From Massilia agri (lineage in GTDB: Bacteria > Pseudomonadota > Gammaproteobacteria > Burkholderiales > Burkholderiaceae_D), in NCBI RefSeq assembly GCF_024753255.1, contig NZ_JANUHA010000003.1, forward strand, positions 124,001 through 188,000: DNA of 64,000 nt, in the 5' to 3' direction. Position numbers and translations under genes: made by a program. The notes below the pieces were generated by a model. It searched no databases and was not told where the DNA came from. It saw only the letters and a list, made by a program, of their open reading frames with translations. Position 1 is the first letter of the stretch. Each line of letters starts with the position of its first letter. Positions 54,492 through 63,201 of the stretch are shown one piece after another.

Positions 54492-54959
54492 ATGAAAAGC
54501 GTTACCTTTTCGGAAATCGTCAGAATTCGCGAACGGCCCTTTTTCCTGGCCCGGCAGGGCACCTGGCGCCAGCTGCTGCCCTGGGCCCTGACCCTGCTGT
54601 TCGGCCTGCCGCTGCTGGTCGGCGCCCTGCACTTCATCGACCCGGACACCCCGCTGGCCTTCATCGTCCTGCCCGCCCTCGCCGGCGCCCTGCTGCCGGC
54701 CGCCATGATGGGCCCGGGCCGCTTCGAGATGAACACCCGCTTCGATGCCCGCCACATGCTCGCCACCCTCGACGAAGCCCTGGTCTCGCTGGGCTACCGC
54801 CGCACCGTGTCCGACCCGGACCGCCTCAGCTACTTCCGCCCGCGTCCCTGGCTGAGCGCGCGCGACGGCTCCATCGTGGTGGAAGTCTCGCCGCATGCCT
54901 TGCAGGTAGAGGGCCCCGTGGGCAGCCTGCGCCTGCTGCAGCAGCGCATCGCCTGCTGA
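54492..54959 (+). CDS. Small membrane protein of unknown function
   Basis: A 155-residue protein from an ATG at 54492 with AGGAG eight bases upstream. Two hydrophobic helices (about 28-47 and 53-72) are followed by a soluble domain, RHMLATLDEALVSLGYRRT and a beta-rich end (SIVVEVSPHALQVEGPVGSL). No family is recognised. The soluble part looks like a small alpha-beta fold on the cytoplasmic side. The gene stands alone between the GT39-like terminator and the tRNA-Leu gene. Confidence 0.75.
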   Translation: MKSVTFSEIVRIRERPFFLARQGTWRQLLPWALTLLFGLPLLVGALHFIDPDTPLAFIVLPALAGALLPAAMMGPGRFEMNTRFDARHMLATLDEALVSLGYRRTVSDPDRLSYFRPRPWLSARDGSIVVEVSPHALQVEGPVGSLRLLQQRIAC

Positions 54960-55042
54960 GCACGAAGACCAGTTCCGGGGCCGCACCGCACGGTACTGGT
55001 CAGTTACACAAACGGTATGCTAAGATGCGCGCCTGCTATCGG

Positions 55043-55127
55043 GCCTCTGTGGCGGAATTGGTAGACGCACTTGACTCAAAATCAAGCGCCGAAAGGCGTG
55101 CCGGTTCGATTCCGGCCGGAGGCACCA
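55043..55127 (+). tRNA. tRNA-Leu (CAA)
   Basis: An 85-nt tRNA with the acceptor pair GCCTCTG/CGGAGGC, D-loop AATTGGTAGA, anticodon stem CTTGA/TCAAG enclosing CTCAAAA (anticodon CAA, reads UUG), a long variable arm GCGCC-gaaa-GGCGT, and T-arm GCCGGTTCGATTCCGGC. CCA is encoded. The 3' end faces the element remnant, a usual attachment site for integrases. Confidence 0.97.
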
Positions 55128-55243
55128 ACAACACCCGACGCAACACACCGCAGTTTCCCGCTTCCTGATTAAAAACAAGAACTTAGGTAGCGCGGCGGGC
55201 CGGAAGGCTCTCCACACTTTCCCGCATTCGCCCCATTATCTTG

Positions 55244-55277
55244 TTACGCATTACGCACGTTACGCGATAATTACGCA
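55244..55277. repeat. Four direct TTACGC repeats
   Basis: TTACGC occurs at 55244, 55251, 55260 and 55271 (three copies extended to TTACGCA). They lie between the tRNA 3' end and the integrase remnant, where arm-type integrase or excisionase sites normally sit. Confidence 0.6.
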
Positions 55278-55302
55278 CGGAATACTCAGCAAGGGTTTTA
55301 AC

Positions 55303-55765
55303 GTGGCTTCATAAGCAAAAAACGAGCGAGCGGCTGGCAAGTTCAGGTCGCGATCCAAGGCGTCCGAGATTCGAGGGTAATGTCGACAAAGGCCAAGGCG
55401 ATCGCCTGGGCCACAGCATGAGGCCGAAATTCGCGCCGGCGAAGCAACGGGCACCCAGGCCGGCCGCATGGTCCGCGACGCCTTCGATCGCTACGAGAAG
55501 GAGGTCTCAGCTACGAAACGTGGCCAGCGCTTCGAGCAGCTTCGCCTAGCGGCGATCGGTAATGGTTGATCGATGGGAGCCATTCCTCGATATGAAGCTG
55601 GCCGACGCAACACCTGAGGAACTCGCGAAGTGGCGCGACCACCGACTGAACATCAACAAGGTTAGCGGCTCGACGGTCAACTGCGACCTAAATTTACTGT
55701 CGAGTACTTTTACAGTAGCAAAAGAGGAATGGAAGTGGATCTCGACAAGCCCACTACTCCGACAG
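55303..55765 (+). pseudogene. Degraded tyrosine recombinase (phage-type integrase), N-terminal part
   Basis: Integrase text is spread over three reading phases. Phase 1 (from a GTG at 55303, frame broken after MAS by one lost base) gives KKRASGWQVQVAIQGVRDS. Phase 2 (about 55420-55560) gives MVRDAFDRYEKEVSATKRG and QRFEQLRLAAIGN. Phase 3 (from 55562) gives LAKWRDHRLNINKVSGSTVN, then LLSSTFTVAKEEWKWIS. This is the arm-binding and core SAM-like region of tRNA-targeting integrases. The catalytic C-terminal domain (R..HxxR..Y) is gone. It is clearly inactive. Confidence 0.85.
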
Positions 55766-55830
55766 CGCTCAGCTGCGAGCCGACCATTCGGCGAGCCGTT
55801 GGCCGTGCGCCATTGCGCAGGCGCGACGGC

Positions 55831-55944
55831 TTAGCTGCCTTGGAATGGCGCTGCGCGCAGCGAGGCAGCGGGCTCCGGCGAGTGGGGAAAGAGCGCGATT
55901 GCTCGGTCGACGACGTTGAGCTGGACCTTCGTTTCAACCTTCAT
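55831..55944 (-). pseudogene. Probable phage portal protein remnant (N-terminus)
   Basis: A 37-codon fragment that opens MKVETKVQLNVVDRAIALF and soon loses sense. The opening resembles lambda-type portal proteins (start, then a DRAIALFSP-like helix). It lies directly downstream of the gpW-like fragment and begins where that reading would end, the order terminase-gpW-portal of phage head operons. The identification rests on resemblance and order only. It is truncated by the junction with the integrase remnant. Confidence 0.35.
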
Positions 55945-56039
55945 CGTTAGTAGCCCCCGAAGCTGGCGACCGAAATGGGCATGCCGCCGGTCGATCTTCG
56001 GCAGCCGGCCGTGTGCGCTTCCTGAGTGACGCGGCCTTC

Positions 56040-56186
56040 TCACGCTCGACGGCCAGCGCGGATTTCCTGGCGATTTCCCATCGAAATCGAACGTCCCTGG
56101 AAGGTGATGGTCTTGCCGCCCAGGACAGCCAGTTCGGCCAGTTCGGCCTTCGTATTCTCGGCCACCATGGTTGCTACGGTAGTCAT
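56040..56186 (-). pseudogene. Probable gpW-like head-tail joining protein remnant
   Basis: A 48-residue reading from an ATG at 56186 with AAGGAG upstream. It reads MVAENTKAELAELAVLGGKT, then ITFQGRSISMGNRQEI, close to the pattern of phage gpW-type proteins. A frameshift after this point lets the reading continue in another phase (LAVEREKAASLRKR) toward the portal-like fragment. It is likely a broken prophage head gene; no other phage gene survives nearby. Confidence 0.4.
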
Positions 56187-56339
56187 CGGACGCTCCTTGA
56201 TCTGAGCGCCCACCACTACCTCCGGCACAGTCCCATTTCTGAGGAAAAATGGGACACTCGCCACGCGAATGACTATAGCGTGGGCAGCCACCCTGGGCAG
56301 CCGCCATATAGTGCCAAACTTTGATGCTTCTACTTCACG

Positions 56340-56699
56340 ATGAGAACTAAAGCAAAGGATCGTACTTACAATAGTAAGATGCCGCTTCTCAGTATTTACA
56401 AAACTGTGACTTTTCAGGAGGGTCTAGAGATTTCAGGCTGCTACCATGCTACGGCACACTTCGGATTTCACAGTTCACAATTACAGGAGTCAATGGATAT
56501 CACTCTCGTTGGCTTTCCCACTGACGGGCTAGAAATTCCCCCAAGTAATTTGGGTGACGGGCCTCCAGGCGGCGAAACTGAAGTCGAAGATTCGGAGCCA
56601 CCCGAGGACTGGTGGGGCGGACTTATGCAGGATGCCGGACTCGATGATAACTATTATTTCGAGAAATGGAATGAAAGATGTCAAAACATTTGGCGCTGA
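56340..56699 (+). CDS. AT-rich orphan ORF in island remnant
   Basis: A 119-residue protein that I cannot assign. The N-terminal half looks like a beta-sandwich (YKTVTFQEGLEISGCYHATA); the middle is acidic and proline/glycine-rich (GDGPPGGETEVEDSEPPEDWW); the tail is aromatic (DDNYYFEKWNERC). Start alternatives are 56340 and an ATG at 56380; neither has a good ribosome site. Base composition is far more AT-rich than the flanking chromosome, pointing to horizontal origin. The end overlaps the next reading in another phase, so the two may be parts of one frameshifted gene. Confidence 0.45.
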   Translation: MRTKAKDRTYNSKMPLLSIYKTVTFQEGLEISGCYHATAHFGFHSSQLQESMDITLVGFPTDGLEIPPSNLGDGPPGGETEVEDSEPPEDWWGGLMQDAGLDDNYYFEKWNERCQNIWR

Positions 56700-57009
56700 T
56701 TTTACTGAATGGACTGTGACTAACGGGACAACGGAAACTTGAGGAGTTAATTACACTCTATATTCGGGTAACTGGGTTTTCGAAGCAGAGAACAAAGTAT
56801 TTCAAACACAAGATGGATACGAAACATGGACATCGGCATATTGCCATCATGGCGAAACATTTATGTCGATCGCTCAATTTTATGACGAAGATGTAAATGG
56901 CATTCGTTCGATTGTGACAGACCGAGATGGGAATGTCGTCAGGCACGAAGTCGTGCATAATGCGCGACTCGTTAACGGGTTTTTGGTCTATGACGTTAGC
57001 ACATATTGA
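56671..57009 (+). pseudogene. AT-rich orphan reading with in-frame stop
   Basis: From an ATG at 56671 the frame reads KDVKTFGADFTEWTVTNG, meets TGA at 56740-56742, then continues without another stop for 88 codons to 57009: VNYTLYSGNWVFEAENKV, then WTSAYCHHGETFMSIAQFYD and GIRSIVTDRDGNVVRHEVV. Composition and codon texture are the same on both sides of the stop, which suggests a recent nonsense mutation or one frameshifted gene together with the previous ORF. No family is recognised; repeated aromatic strands suggest a beta-rich protein. Confidence 0.4.
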
Positions 57010-57073
57010 GTTGAGTTCCGATAGTTAGTTAGGTTTATTTAAATTACTGAAGTGTGCTATTCTAGGCTGCCCC

Positions 57074-57520
57074 ATGAAATCTATTCAACCTATCGTATTT
57101 TCGATATTAGCTTCTTTATCGCTTCCGAGCTTTTCGGTCGATTCTCCTCCTAAGAAAACCGTAACGGTAAGAATTCCGGAAATTTCGCCCTCGGTTCCTA
57201 AATCTTGCCTTAGTCTTGCTGAGACAGCATACGACGCCTATGCAAAAGAGTGGAGTACCAACTTAGTTACCCCATTGAACATCAATCAGGATTCGTTTGA
57301 GAAAGAAGAGAGTAGCAACCGTGCGGAAATCGACAAGGGTAGTAGACCAGCTAATAGTCACTTGATCCCAGTTGGGACTGTTCCTGTATTTCTGGACTAT
57401 GCTGACTTAACCGGAACGATGACATCATTATTTATAGAATGCAATAAACGGTTAGCTTTCGTTTCCAAACGTGGCGGAATTATTGATACTACGCGTTGGT
57501 TTGGCCCATTTAGTTTTTGA
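57074..57520 (+). CDS. AT-rich orphan gene encoding a secreted protein
   Basis: A 148-residue protein with a signal peptide (IVFSILASLSLPSFS, cleavage near residue 20-22). The mature part has two cysteines (KSCLSLAE and IECNKR) that could form one disulfide, and a C-terminal beta-rich end (LAFVSKRGGIIDTTRWFGPF). No family is recognised. It is the only seemingly intact reading in the AT-rich part of the island remnant. A TATTCT box lies about 10 bp upstream of the start, but no strong ribosome site is seen. Confidence 0.55.
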   Translation: MKSIQPIVFSILASLSLPSFSVDSPPKKTVTVRIPEISPSVPKSCLSLAETAYDAYAKEWSTNLVTPLNINQDSFEKEESSNRAEIDKGSRPANSHLIPVGTVPVFLDYADLTGTMTSLFIECNKRLAFVSKRGGIIDTTRWFGPFSF

Positions 57521-57571
57521 TGGACGAGTTATCGCTTCCGGCTCAACGCCTTGCCCCCTCTCTTCATCTCT

Positions 57572-57724
57572 GCTGTAAACCTTTCCGACATTCCTGACGC
57601 ATAAACCGCCGGCGCGGCGTGCCGTCCAACGGTGAAGACCCGCATGGATGCGAAGGAATGCGCTGTCGCCGCACCGCTGTTCCCTTCCAGCGGAGCGCAT
57701 TCTCCTGTCGGAAAGATTTACAGC
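57572..57724. repeat. 153-bp MITE-like element with 19-bp terminal inverted repeats
   Basis: The left end GCTGTAAACCTTTCCGACA and the right end (reverse complement GCTGTAAATCTTTCCGACA) match at 18 of 19 positions. Inside, a nested hairpin is formed by GAATGCGC/GCGCATTC enclosing CCGCTG/CAGCGG. No ORF is present. It lies between the last island gene and the solute-binding protein gene, so it may mark the island edge. A pair of facing operator sites is the alternative reading. Confidence 0.55.
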
Positions 57725-57739
57725 ACGCAGGAGAAGGAG

Positions 57740-58528
57740 TCAGGGCTTGCGCGACGAGGCAGGCTTGCCGCCCGGCTCCCAGTCTTCGTAACCGCGTTCG
57801 ATCCTGCGCCCGGTGCCATCGCGCGCCATGGCCTCGAAAGACGCATTCAGGCGCGCGACCACCTCGTCCGGCACGGCGCGGTTGCAGGCCAGGTAGACGC
57901 CGATCTCCTTGAAGACCAATAGCGGCACCACTTGCTTCTCATAGCCGTACCGTGCGAGCACATTGCTCTCGCTGCGCATGCTGGCGGCCCACAGGTCGAT
58001 GCGGCCCGCCATCAGCTTGGGCAGATTGGACAAGTCGTTCGAGGTCGAATCGATGGTGAAGCCGCGGCTGCGCAGCCAGGCTTCGCGCGCATCGCCGTTA
58101 TAGGTGCCGATGCGCAGGCCGCGCGCATCGTCGAGGCTGCGCAGCTGCAGCTTGCGGTCGGCGCGGCCGAGCAGCACCCACTGGGCGATGTCGGTCGGGC
58201 CCACCCATTTGAACAGGGCCTCGCGTTCCGGCGTGCGGGTGGTCGAGTAGACGCAGGCGTCGGGGCGGGTGAGCGCCGCATGGTAGGCGCGTTTCCAGGG
58301 CAGGACGTCGATGCGGTAGTCCACGCCTGCGCGGCGCATGGCTTCGCGCACCTTGTCGGTCGCGATGCCGACCACGCGCCCGTCTTCCATCATGCTCGAC
58401 GGCGCCAGCAGCTCGGTAGTGAGATAGAGGCGTGGGCTGGCCGCGGGGAGTGCGGCGGCGGCTGCCGGCAAGACTGAGCCCAGGCCGGCCAGCGTGAACA
58501 GGACAACAATGAATCGGTTGAGCAACAT
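57740..58528 (-). CDS. Periplasmic solute-binding protein (SBP_bac_3 type)
   Basis: A 262-residue protein with a signal peptide (LAGLGSVLPAAAAA). It has the family-3 two-lobe pattern: PSSMMEDGRVVGIATDKVRE, PWKRAYHAALTRPDACVY, and LRIGTYNGDAREAWLRSRG, then the C-terminal RLNASFEAMARDG helix. No permease or ATPase gene is adjacent, and PWKRAY-type proteins of this group are often orphan sensors or ligand carriers rather than ABC partners. Ligand unknown. The start at 58528 was chosen because the signal peptide begins there. It is divergent from the MHYT kinase gene (217-bp gap). Confidence 0.83.
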   Translation of the reverse strand: MLLNRFIVVLFTLAGLGSVLPAAAAALPAASPRLYLTTELLAPSSMMEDGRVVGIATDKVREAMRRAGVDYRIDVLPWKRAYHAALTRPDACVYSTTRTPEREALFKWVGPTDIAQWVLLGRADRKLQLRSLDDARGLRIGTYNGDAREAWLRSRGFTIDSTSNDLSNLPKLMAGRIDLWAASMRSESNVLARYGYEKQVVPLLVFKEIGVYLACNRAVPDEVVARLNASFEAMARDGTGRRIERGYEDWEPGGKPASSRKP

Positions 58529-58745
58529 GGCACCTGCTTGACTGCGTTTCGCGTACGTACGACAGAGCATAGCAGTCCGTGGATTTTTTCCATAATGCAC
58601 GCCATCGGCGGTGGCGCAAGCGCGACACAAAACGTCTGAAACCCGCATGATTCCTGCCTCAAACAAGACTTTCCCAGACGAAAATGCGATACTGCGAAGA
58701 CCTTTCCTGGGCGCATCTTTTGCCCATCACGCATAAAGCCGCCCC

Positions 58746-61700
58746 ATGTTGCAATTATTCTCAGTCCCGGACGATCCCTCGCTCCTCACCTTTGGGGTGC
58801 ACGAGCCGCGTTTCGTCCTGCTGTCGGTCCTGATCGCCATCTTCTCGTCCTGGATGGGCCTGCAGGTTGCCGGCCAGGCGGCGGCCAGCCGCTCGCACCG
58901 GGTCCTGGTGCTGGCCAGCGGCAGCCTGGCGCTGGGCGCAGGCGTCTGGGCCATGCACTTCATCGGCATGCTGGCCTTCAACCTGTGCACGCCGATCACC
59001 TACCACCCCTGGATCACCATCCTGTCCGCCCTGCCGAGCGTCGGCGCCTCCGCCGTGGCCCTGAGCCTGATCTCGCGCCAGCGCCTGGGGCCGATGGGCC
59101 TGCTCCTGGGGGGCGTGGTGGTGGGCGCCGGCATCGGCGCCATGCATTATTCGGGCATGGCAGGAATGCAGATGAGCCTGCAGCTGCGCTACGACCCGGC
59201 CATGTTCGCGCTGTCGATCGTGGTTGCCGTGGTCCTGGCGACCGTGGCCTTGGGCGTACGCTTCAGCCTGTCGCGGTTCAAGTCGATCAGCGAATCGCGC
59301 CGCCTGCTGCTGGCCGCCATCGTCATGGGCTGCGCCATCGCCGGCATGCACTACACCGGCATGGCGGCGGCGCGCTTCGTCGGCAACGTCGAGCCGGGCG
59401 ACCTGGGTTCCTCGAACAGCTCCTTCCTGGCGCTGGCGATCTCGGTCATCACCGTGGCGTTCACCGCCCTGGTGGCGGCCGCCAACGGCCTGCTGCGCTA
59501 TCGCCAGATGTTCCTCGACCTGCGCGCCAGCGAAGCCTGGATGCGCGCCCTGCTCACCACCACGGTGGACGGCGTGATCACCATCGCGCGAGACGGTACC
59601 ATCACCGAATTCAATACCGCGGCCGAGCGCATCTTCGGCTGGCGCCGCGAAGACATCATCGGGAGAAGCGCGGCCGTGCTGATCGCCGACGGCGACATCG
59701 CTTCGCACGACGGCCTGCTGGGCCTGGTGCGCGACGGGTATACCGACAAGATGGCCGGCAGCAGCGAGCTCATGGGCAAGCGCAAGGACGGCAGCCTGGT
59801 GCCGATCCGCCGCGCGATCGGCCATGCGCGCCTGGACAAGAAGGACCTGTTCGTCTGTTTCATCACCGACATCAGCGAGCGCCGCGCCATCATGCAGGCG
59901 CTGCATGCGAGCGAAGCCCAATTCCGCTCCCTGATCGGCAACATCCCCGGCATCTCCTTCCGCTGCACCCGCGAAGGCGACTGGCCGATGGTCTTCATCA
60001 GCGACGCGGTCGAGCACGTGACCGGCTACCCGCCTGCGGATTTCCTGGGCAGCAAGGCGCGGCGCCGCTTCGGCACCCTGATCCACGCCGCCGACCGCGT
60101 GCGCGTGAACGAGGCGGTCGACGCCTCGCTGGCGGAAGGACGCCCCTACCTGGTCGAATACCGCGTGCTGCACGCCGACGGCAGCGTGCGCTGGCTGTGG
60201 GAAAACGGCAGCGGCGTGCGCAACGACCGTGGCGAGATCGAATGGCTGGACGGCGTCATCCTCGACATCACGGAGCGCCGCCAGATGGAAGACGCCCTGC
60301 GCGAGGCCAAGGACAAGGCCGAGCAGGCCGCGGCCGCGCGCGCCACTTTCGTGGCCAATATGAGCCACGAGATCCGCACCCCGATGAACTCGATCCTCGG
60401 CTTCACCGACGTGCTGCTCGACGGCGAACTGGACAAGGAGCAGCGGCGCCACCTCGACACCATCCGCAAGGCCGGGCGCTCCCTGCTGCGCCTGCTGAAC
60501 GAGATCCTCGACACCGCCAAGCTCGAAAAAGGCGCGGTCGAGCTGGAGCAGAACGACTTCAACCTGCTGTCCCTGATCGACGAGCTGTCCTCGACCCTGG
60601 CCGCGAACGCGCGCGCCAAGGGCCTGCACCTCGACATCCACTACGACCCGGCGCTGCCGACCGGCCTGCGCGGCGACGAACTGCGCCTGCGCCAGGTGCT
60701 CACCAACCTGCTCGACAACGCCATCAAGTTCACCCGGCAGGGCGCCGTGACCCTGCGCGTGGGCGCGGAAGCGGACCAGCTGTGCATCGCGGTGAGCGAC
60801 ACCGGCATCGGCATCGCGCCCGAGCGCCTGCAGGCGATCTTCGATCCCTTCACCCAGGCCGACGCCTCGATGACGCGCCGTTTCGGCGGCACGGGCCTGG
60901 GCACCACGATCAGCAAGCAACTGGTCGAGCTGATGGGCGGCCGGATCTGGGCCGAGAGCGAACTGGGCAAAGGCACCACCTTCCACGTGCGCCTTCCCCT
61001 GGTGCTGGCGCGCTTCGTCCAGCAGGCCCCGCGCGTGCGCAGCGCCGCCGTGCTGCCGCCGCTGAAGGTGCTGGCCGCCGACGACGTGCCGCAGAACCTG
61101 GAGCTGTTGCAGCTCCTGATGAGCCGTCGCGGCCATACCCTGACGGCGGTCTCCGACGGCGCCGCCGTGGTCGAACAGGCCACCAGCGGCGACTACGACC
61201 TGGTGCTGATGGACTTCCAGATGCCGACGCTCGACGGCCTGGCCGCGACCCGCGCGATTCGCGCGTTCGAGGCCTCGACCGGCCGGCGCCGCACCCCGGT
61301 GATCGCGATGACGGCCAGCGTGCTGGCCGAACACCGCCGCGCCAGCGTCGAAGTCGGCATGGACGGTTTCGCCAGCAAGCCGGTCGACTGGTTCACGCTC
61401 TCGCACGAGATCGCGCGCGTGCTGGGCCTGGACCAGCAGTGCGACAAGGATGCGCTCGAGCTCCCGGGCCCGGCGCGCGAAGTGCTGAACCGGCGCGCCG
61501 GCCTGCACCGCTGGGCCGACAAGGAAGACGTCTACCTGGAAGCGCTCGAGCATTTCGGCCGCCAGTACGGCGACCTGGCGACCACCCTGAAAATGCACGC
61601 TGCCGGCGGCGCCCACCAGCAACTGCGCATGCTCGCCCACAAGGTGCGCGGCGTGGCGGCCAACGTCGGCCTGGAACAGCTGTCGGACGCGCTGTCCAGG

Positions 61701-62066
61701 CTGGAACAGGCCACCAATGCGGTGCCGACCGACGAACGGGCGGCGGCCACGGCCCTGGACGCCTCGACCGCGGCGCTCGGCGAGGCCCTGGCGGCGATCC
61801 GCGCCGGCAGCCCGCAGCAGCCGGCTGCGACCGATGAGGCCGAGGCAGCCTACGACCTGGCGCGCGCGCGCCGTGCCGGCGGCGTGCTGCTGCAGGCCCT
61901 GCGCCGCGGCGCCCTCGACGATGCCGCCCTGGCGGGCCTGGCCGCCGCGCTGGCCGGCCATCCGGTCGCGCCGCGCGTGGCCCAGATCCAGGGCGCGATC
62001 GGCGACTTCGAATTCGACTCCGCCCTGGAACAGCTGGAAGGCGTGATGGCCACTCTCGGCGAATAA
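58746..62066 (+). CDS. MHYT hybrid sensor histidine kinase
   Basis: A 1106-residue protein. The membrane MHYT sensor (about 20-245) has three motifs: MHFIGM (70-75), MHYSGM (133-138) and MHYTGM (201-206), whose residues may bind copper and sense oxygen, CO or NO. Two PAS domains follow (about 258-378 and 388-510), then HisKA with H541 ([11 protein letters not shown]), HATPase ([21 protein letters not shown]), a receiver with D823 (LMDFQMP) and an HPt domain with H965 ([12 protein letters not shown]). It is a full phosphorelay in one chain. It is 19 bp before the HD-GYP regulator gene. Confidence 0.93.
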   Translation: MLQLFSVPDDPSLLTFGVHEPRFVLLSVLIAIFSSWMGLQVAGQAAASRSHRVLVLASGSLALGAGVWAMHFIGMLAFNLCTPITYHPWITILSALPSVGASAVALSLISRQRLGPMGLLLGGVVVGAGIGAMHYSGMAGMQMSLQLRYDPAMFALSIVVAVVLATVALGVRFSLSRFKSISESRRLLLAAIVMGCAIAGMHYTGMAAARFVGNVEPGDLGSSNSSFLALAISVITVAFTALVAAANGLLRYRQMFLDLRASEAWMRALLTTTVDGVITIARDGTITEFNTAAERIFGWRREDIIGRSAAVLIADGDIASHDGLLGLVRDGYTDKMAGSSELMGKRKDGSLVPIRRAIGHARLDKKDLFVCFITDISERRAIMQALHASEAQFRSLIGNIPGISFRCTREGDWPMVFISDAVEHVTGYPPADFLGSKARRRFGTLIHAADRVRVNEAVDASLAEGRPYLVEYRVLHADGSVRWLWENGSGVRNDRGEIEWLDGVILDITERRQMEDALREAKDKAEQAAAARATFVANMSHEIRTPMNSILGFTDVLLDGELDKEQRRHLDTIRKAGRSLLRLLNEILDTAKLEKGAVELEQNDFNLLSLIDELSSTLAANARAKGLHLDIHYDPALPTGLRGDELRLRQVLTNLLDNAIKFTRQGAVTLRVGAEADQLCIAVSDTGIGIAPERLQAIFDPFTQADASMTRRFGGTGLGTTISKQLVELMGGRIWAESELGKGTTFHVRLPLVLARFVQQAPRVRSAAVLPPLKVLAADDVPQNLELLQLLMSRRGHTLTAVSDGAAVVEQATSGDYDLVLMDFQMPTLDGLAATRAIRAFEASTGRRRTPVIAMTASVLAEHRRASVEVGMDGFASKPVDWFTLSHEIARVLGLDQQCDKDALELPGPAREVLNRRAGLHRWADKEDVYLEALEHFGRQYGDLATTLKMHAAGGAHQQLRMLAHKVRGVAANVGLEQLSDALSRLEQATNAVPTDERAAATALDASTAALGEALAAIRAGSPQQPAATDEAEAAYDLARARRAGGVLLQALRRGALDDAALAGLAAALAGHPVAPRVAQIQGAIGDFEFDSALEQLEGVMATLGE

Positions 62067-62085
62067 GCACCACAGAGATGAACGT

Positions 62086-63078
62086 ATGACCCAACCGAAC
62101 AACCTCCCGCTGATCCTGGCGGTCGACGACGAGGCCAGCAATCTCCAGCTGCTGCGCCAGATCCTGCAGGATCACTACCGCCTGCTGTTCGCCAAGGACG
62201 GCGCACGCGCGCTCGAGCTGGCGCGCCAGGAACGCCCCGACCTGGTCCTGCTGGACGTGATGATGCCGGGGATGTCCGGCTACGAAGTCTGCGCGGCGCT
62301 CAAGGCCAACCCGGACACGGCGGCCACGCCCGTGATCTTCGTGACCGCGCTGACCGACACCGCCGACGAACTGGAAGGCTTCGAGGCCGGCGCCGTCGAC
62401 TACATCACCAAGCCGGTCAGCCCGCCGATCGTGCGCGCCCGCGTGCGCACCCACCTGTCGCTGGTGCGCACCGAAGAGCTGCGCGCGAGCCGCCTGGAGA
62501 TCGTGCAGCGCCTGGGCCTGGCGGCCGAATACAAGGACAACGAGACCGGCCTGCACGTGATCCGCATGAGCCACTTCTCGCGCATCCTCGGCATCGCCGC
62601 CGGCATGGGCGAGCTTGAAGCCGACGACCTGCTGCACGCGGCGCCGATGCACGACGTCGGCAAGATCGGCATCCCCGACCGCATCCTGCAGAAACCGGGA
62701 CCGCTCGATCCCGAGGAATGGAAGATCATGCAGGGCCACGTGACCATCGGCGCCGAGATCATCGGCGAGCACGACGGCGGCATGCTGGAACTGGCGCGCC
62801 AGATCGCCCTCACCCACCACGAGAAGTACGACGGCAGCGGCTACCCGCGCGGGCTGCGCGGCGACGAGATTCCGCTGGTGGGACGGATCGTGGCGATTGC
62901 CGACGTGTTCGACGCCCTGACCTCGAAGCGGCCGTACAAGAAGGCGTGGACGGAAGAAGAGGCGCTGGCCTTCCTGCGCGAGCAGAAGGGGCGGCATTTC
63001 GATCCGGCGCTGGTCGATCTGTTCATGGAGCAGATGCCGGCGGTGCGGACGGTGCAGCAGCGCTGGGCGGAAGCTTAA
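62086..63078 (+). CDS. HD-GYP response regulator
   Basis: A 330-residue protein. Residues 9-125 are a receiver with D57 and K109. The HD-GYP phosphodiesterase domain follows, with H189-D190 in [11 protein letters not shown] and the [13 protein letters not shown] motif (GYP at 252-254), so the catalytic residues are in place. Such proteins degrade cyclic di-GMP. It lies 19 bp after the MHYT hybrid kinase, which is almost surely its phosphodonor. Its TAA stop is 15 bp before the second REPIN-like repeat. Confidence 0.95.
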   Translation: MTQPNNLPLILAVDDEASNLQLLRQILQDHYRLLFAKDGARALELARQERPDLVLLDVMMPGMSGYEVCAALKANPDTAATPVIFVTALTDTADELEGFEAGAVDYITKPVSPPIVRARVRTHLSLVRTEELRASRLEIVQRLGLAAEYKDNETGLHVIRMSHFSRILGIAAGMGELEADDLLHAAPMHDVGKIGIPDRILQKPGPLDPEEWKIMQGHVTIGAEIIGEHDGGMLELARQIALTHHEKYDGSGYPRGLRGDEIPLVGRIVAIADVFDALTSKRPYKKAWTEEEALAFLREQKGRHFDPALVDLFMEQMPAVRTVQQRWAEA

Positions 63079-63093
63079 AAGCAGCAACGAACC

Positions 63094-63201
63094 GTAGGGT
63101 GGTCGGCTATGCCGACCGCGCGTTCAAATCACGTTTGAATGAACGCGCCGTGCTTTGCATGGTCTAGTTGAACGCGCGGACGGCAAAGCCGTCCACCCTA
63201 C
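63094..63201. repeat. REPIN-like inverted REP doublet, copy 2
   Basis: Same design as copy 1 at 7191-7299. Left unit: GTAGGGTGG, hairpin TCGGC-tat-GCCGA, then CCGCGCGTTCAA. Right unit: its inverse, ending GTCCACCCTAC. The two units face each other across a less conserved middle. It again lies between convergent genes, and its right end supplies the TAG stop of the glycosyltransferase. Confidence 0.8.

Noticed and set aside
52632..54959. A 775-residue plus-strand open frame spanning the GT39-like gene and the small membrane protein
   Set aside because: Only its last 155 codons are real (from the ATG at 54492); the rest is an out-of-phase reading of the GT39-like gene and crosses a strong terminator.
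56740..56742. TGA at this position as a selenocysteine or recoded codon
   Set aside because: No SECIS-like hairpin follows, and the neighbouring genes are decaying, so a nonsense mutation is the simpler explanation.
55128..57739. A second copy of the tRNA-Leu 3' end (attR) that would bound the island
   Set aside because: I searched by eye for the GGTTCGATTCCGGCCGGAGG-like segment up to 57.7 kb and saw none; the right boundary remains undefined.
58761..62141. A 1126-residue minus-strand open frame opposite the MHYT kinase
   Set aside because: Same shadow effect; the plus-strand protein has seven recognisable domains with all catalytic residues.
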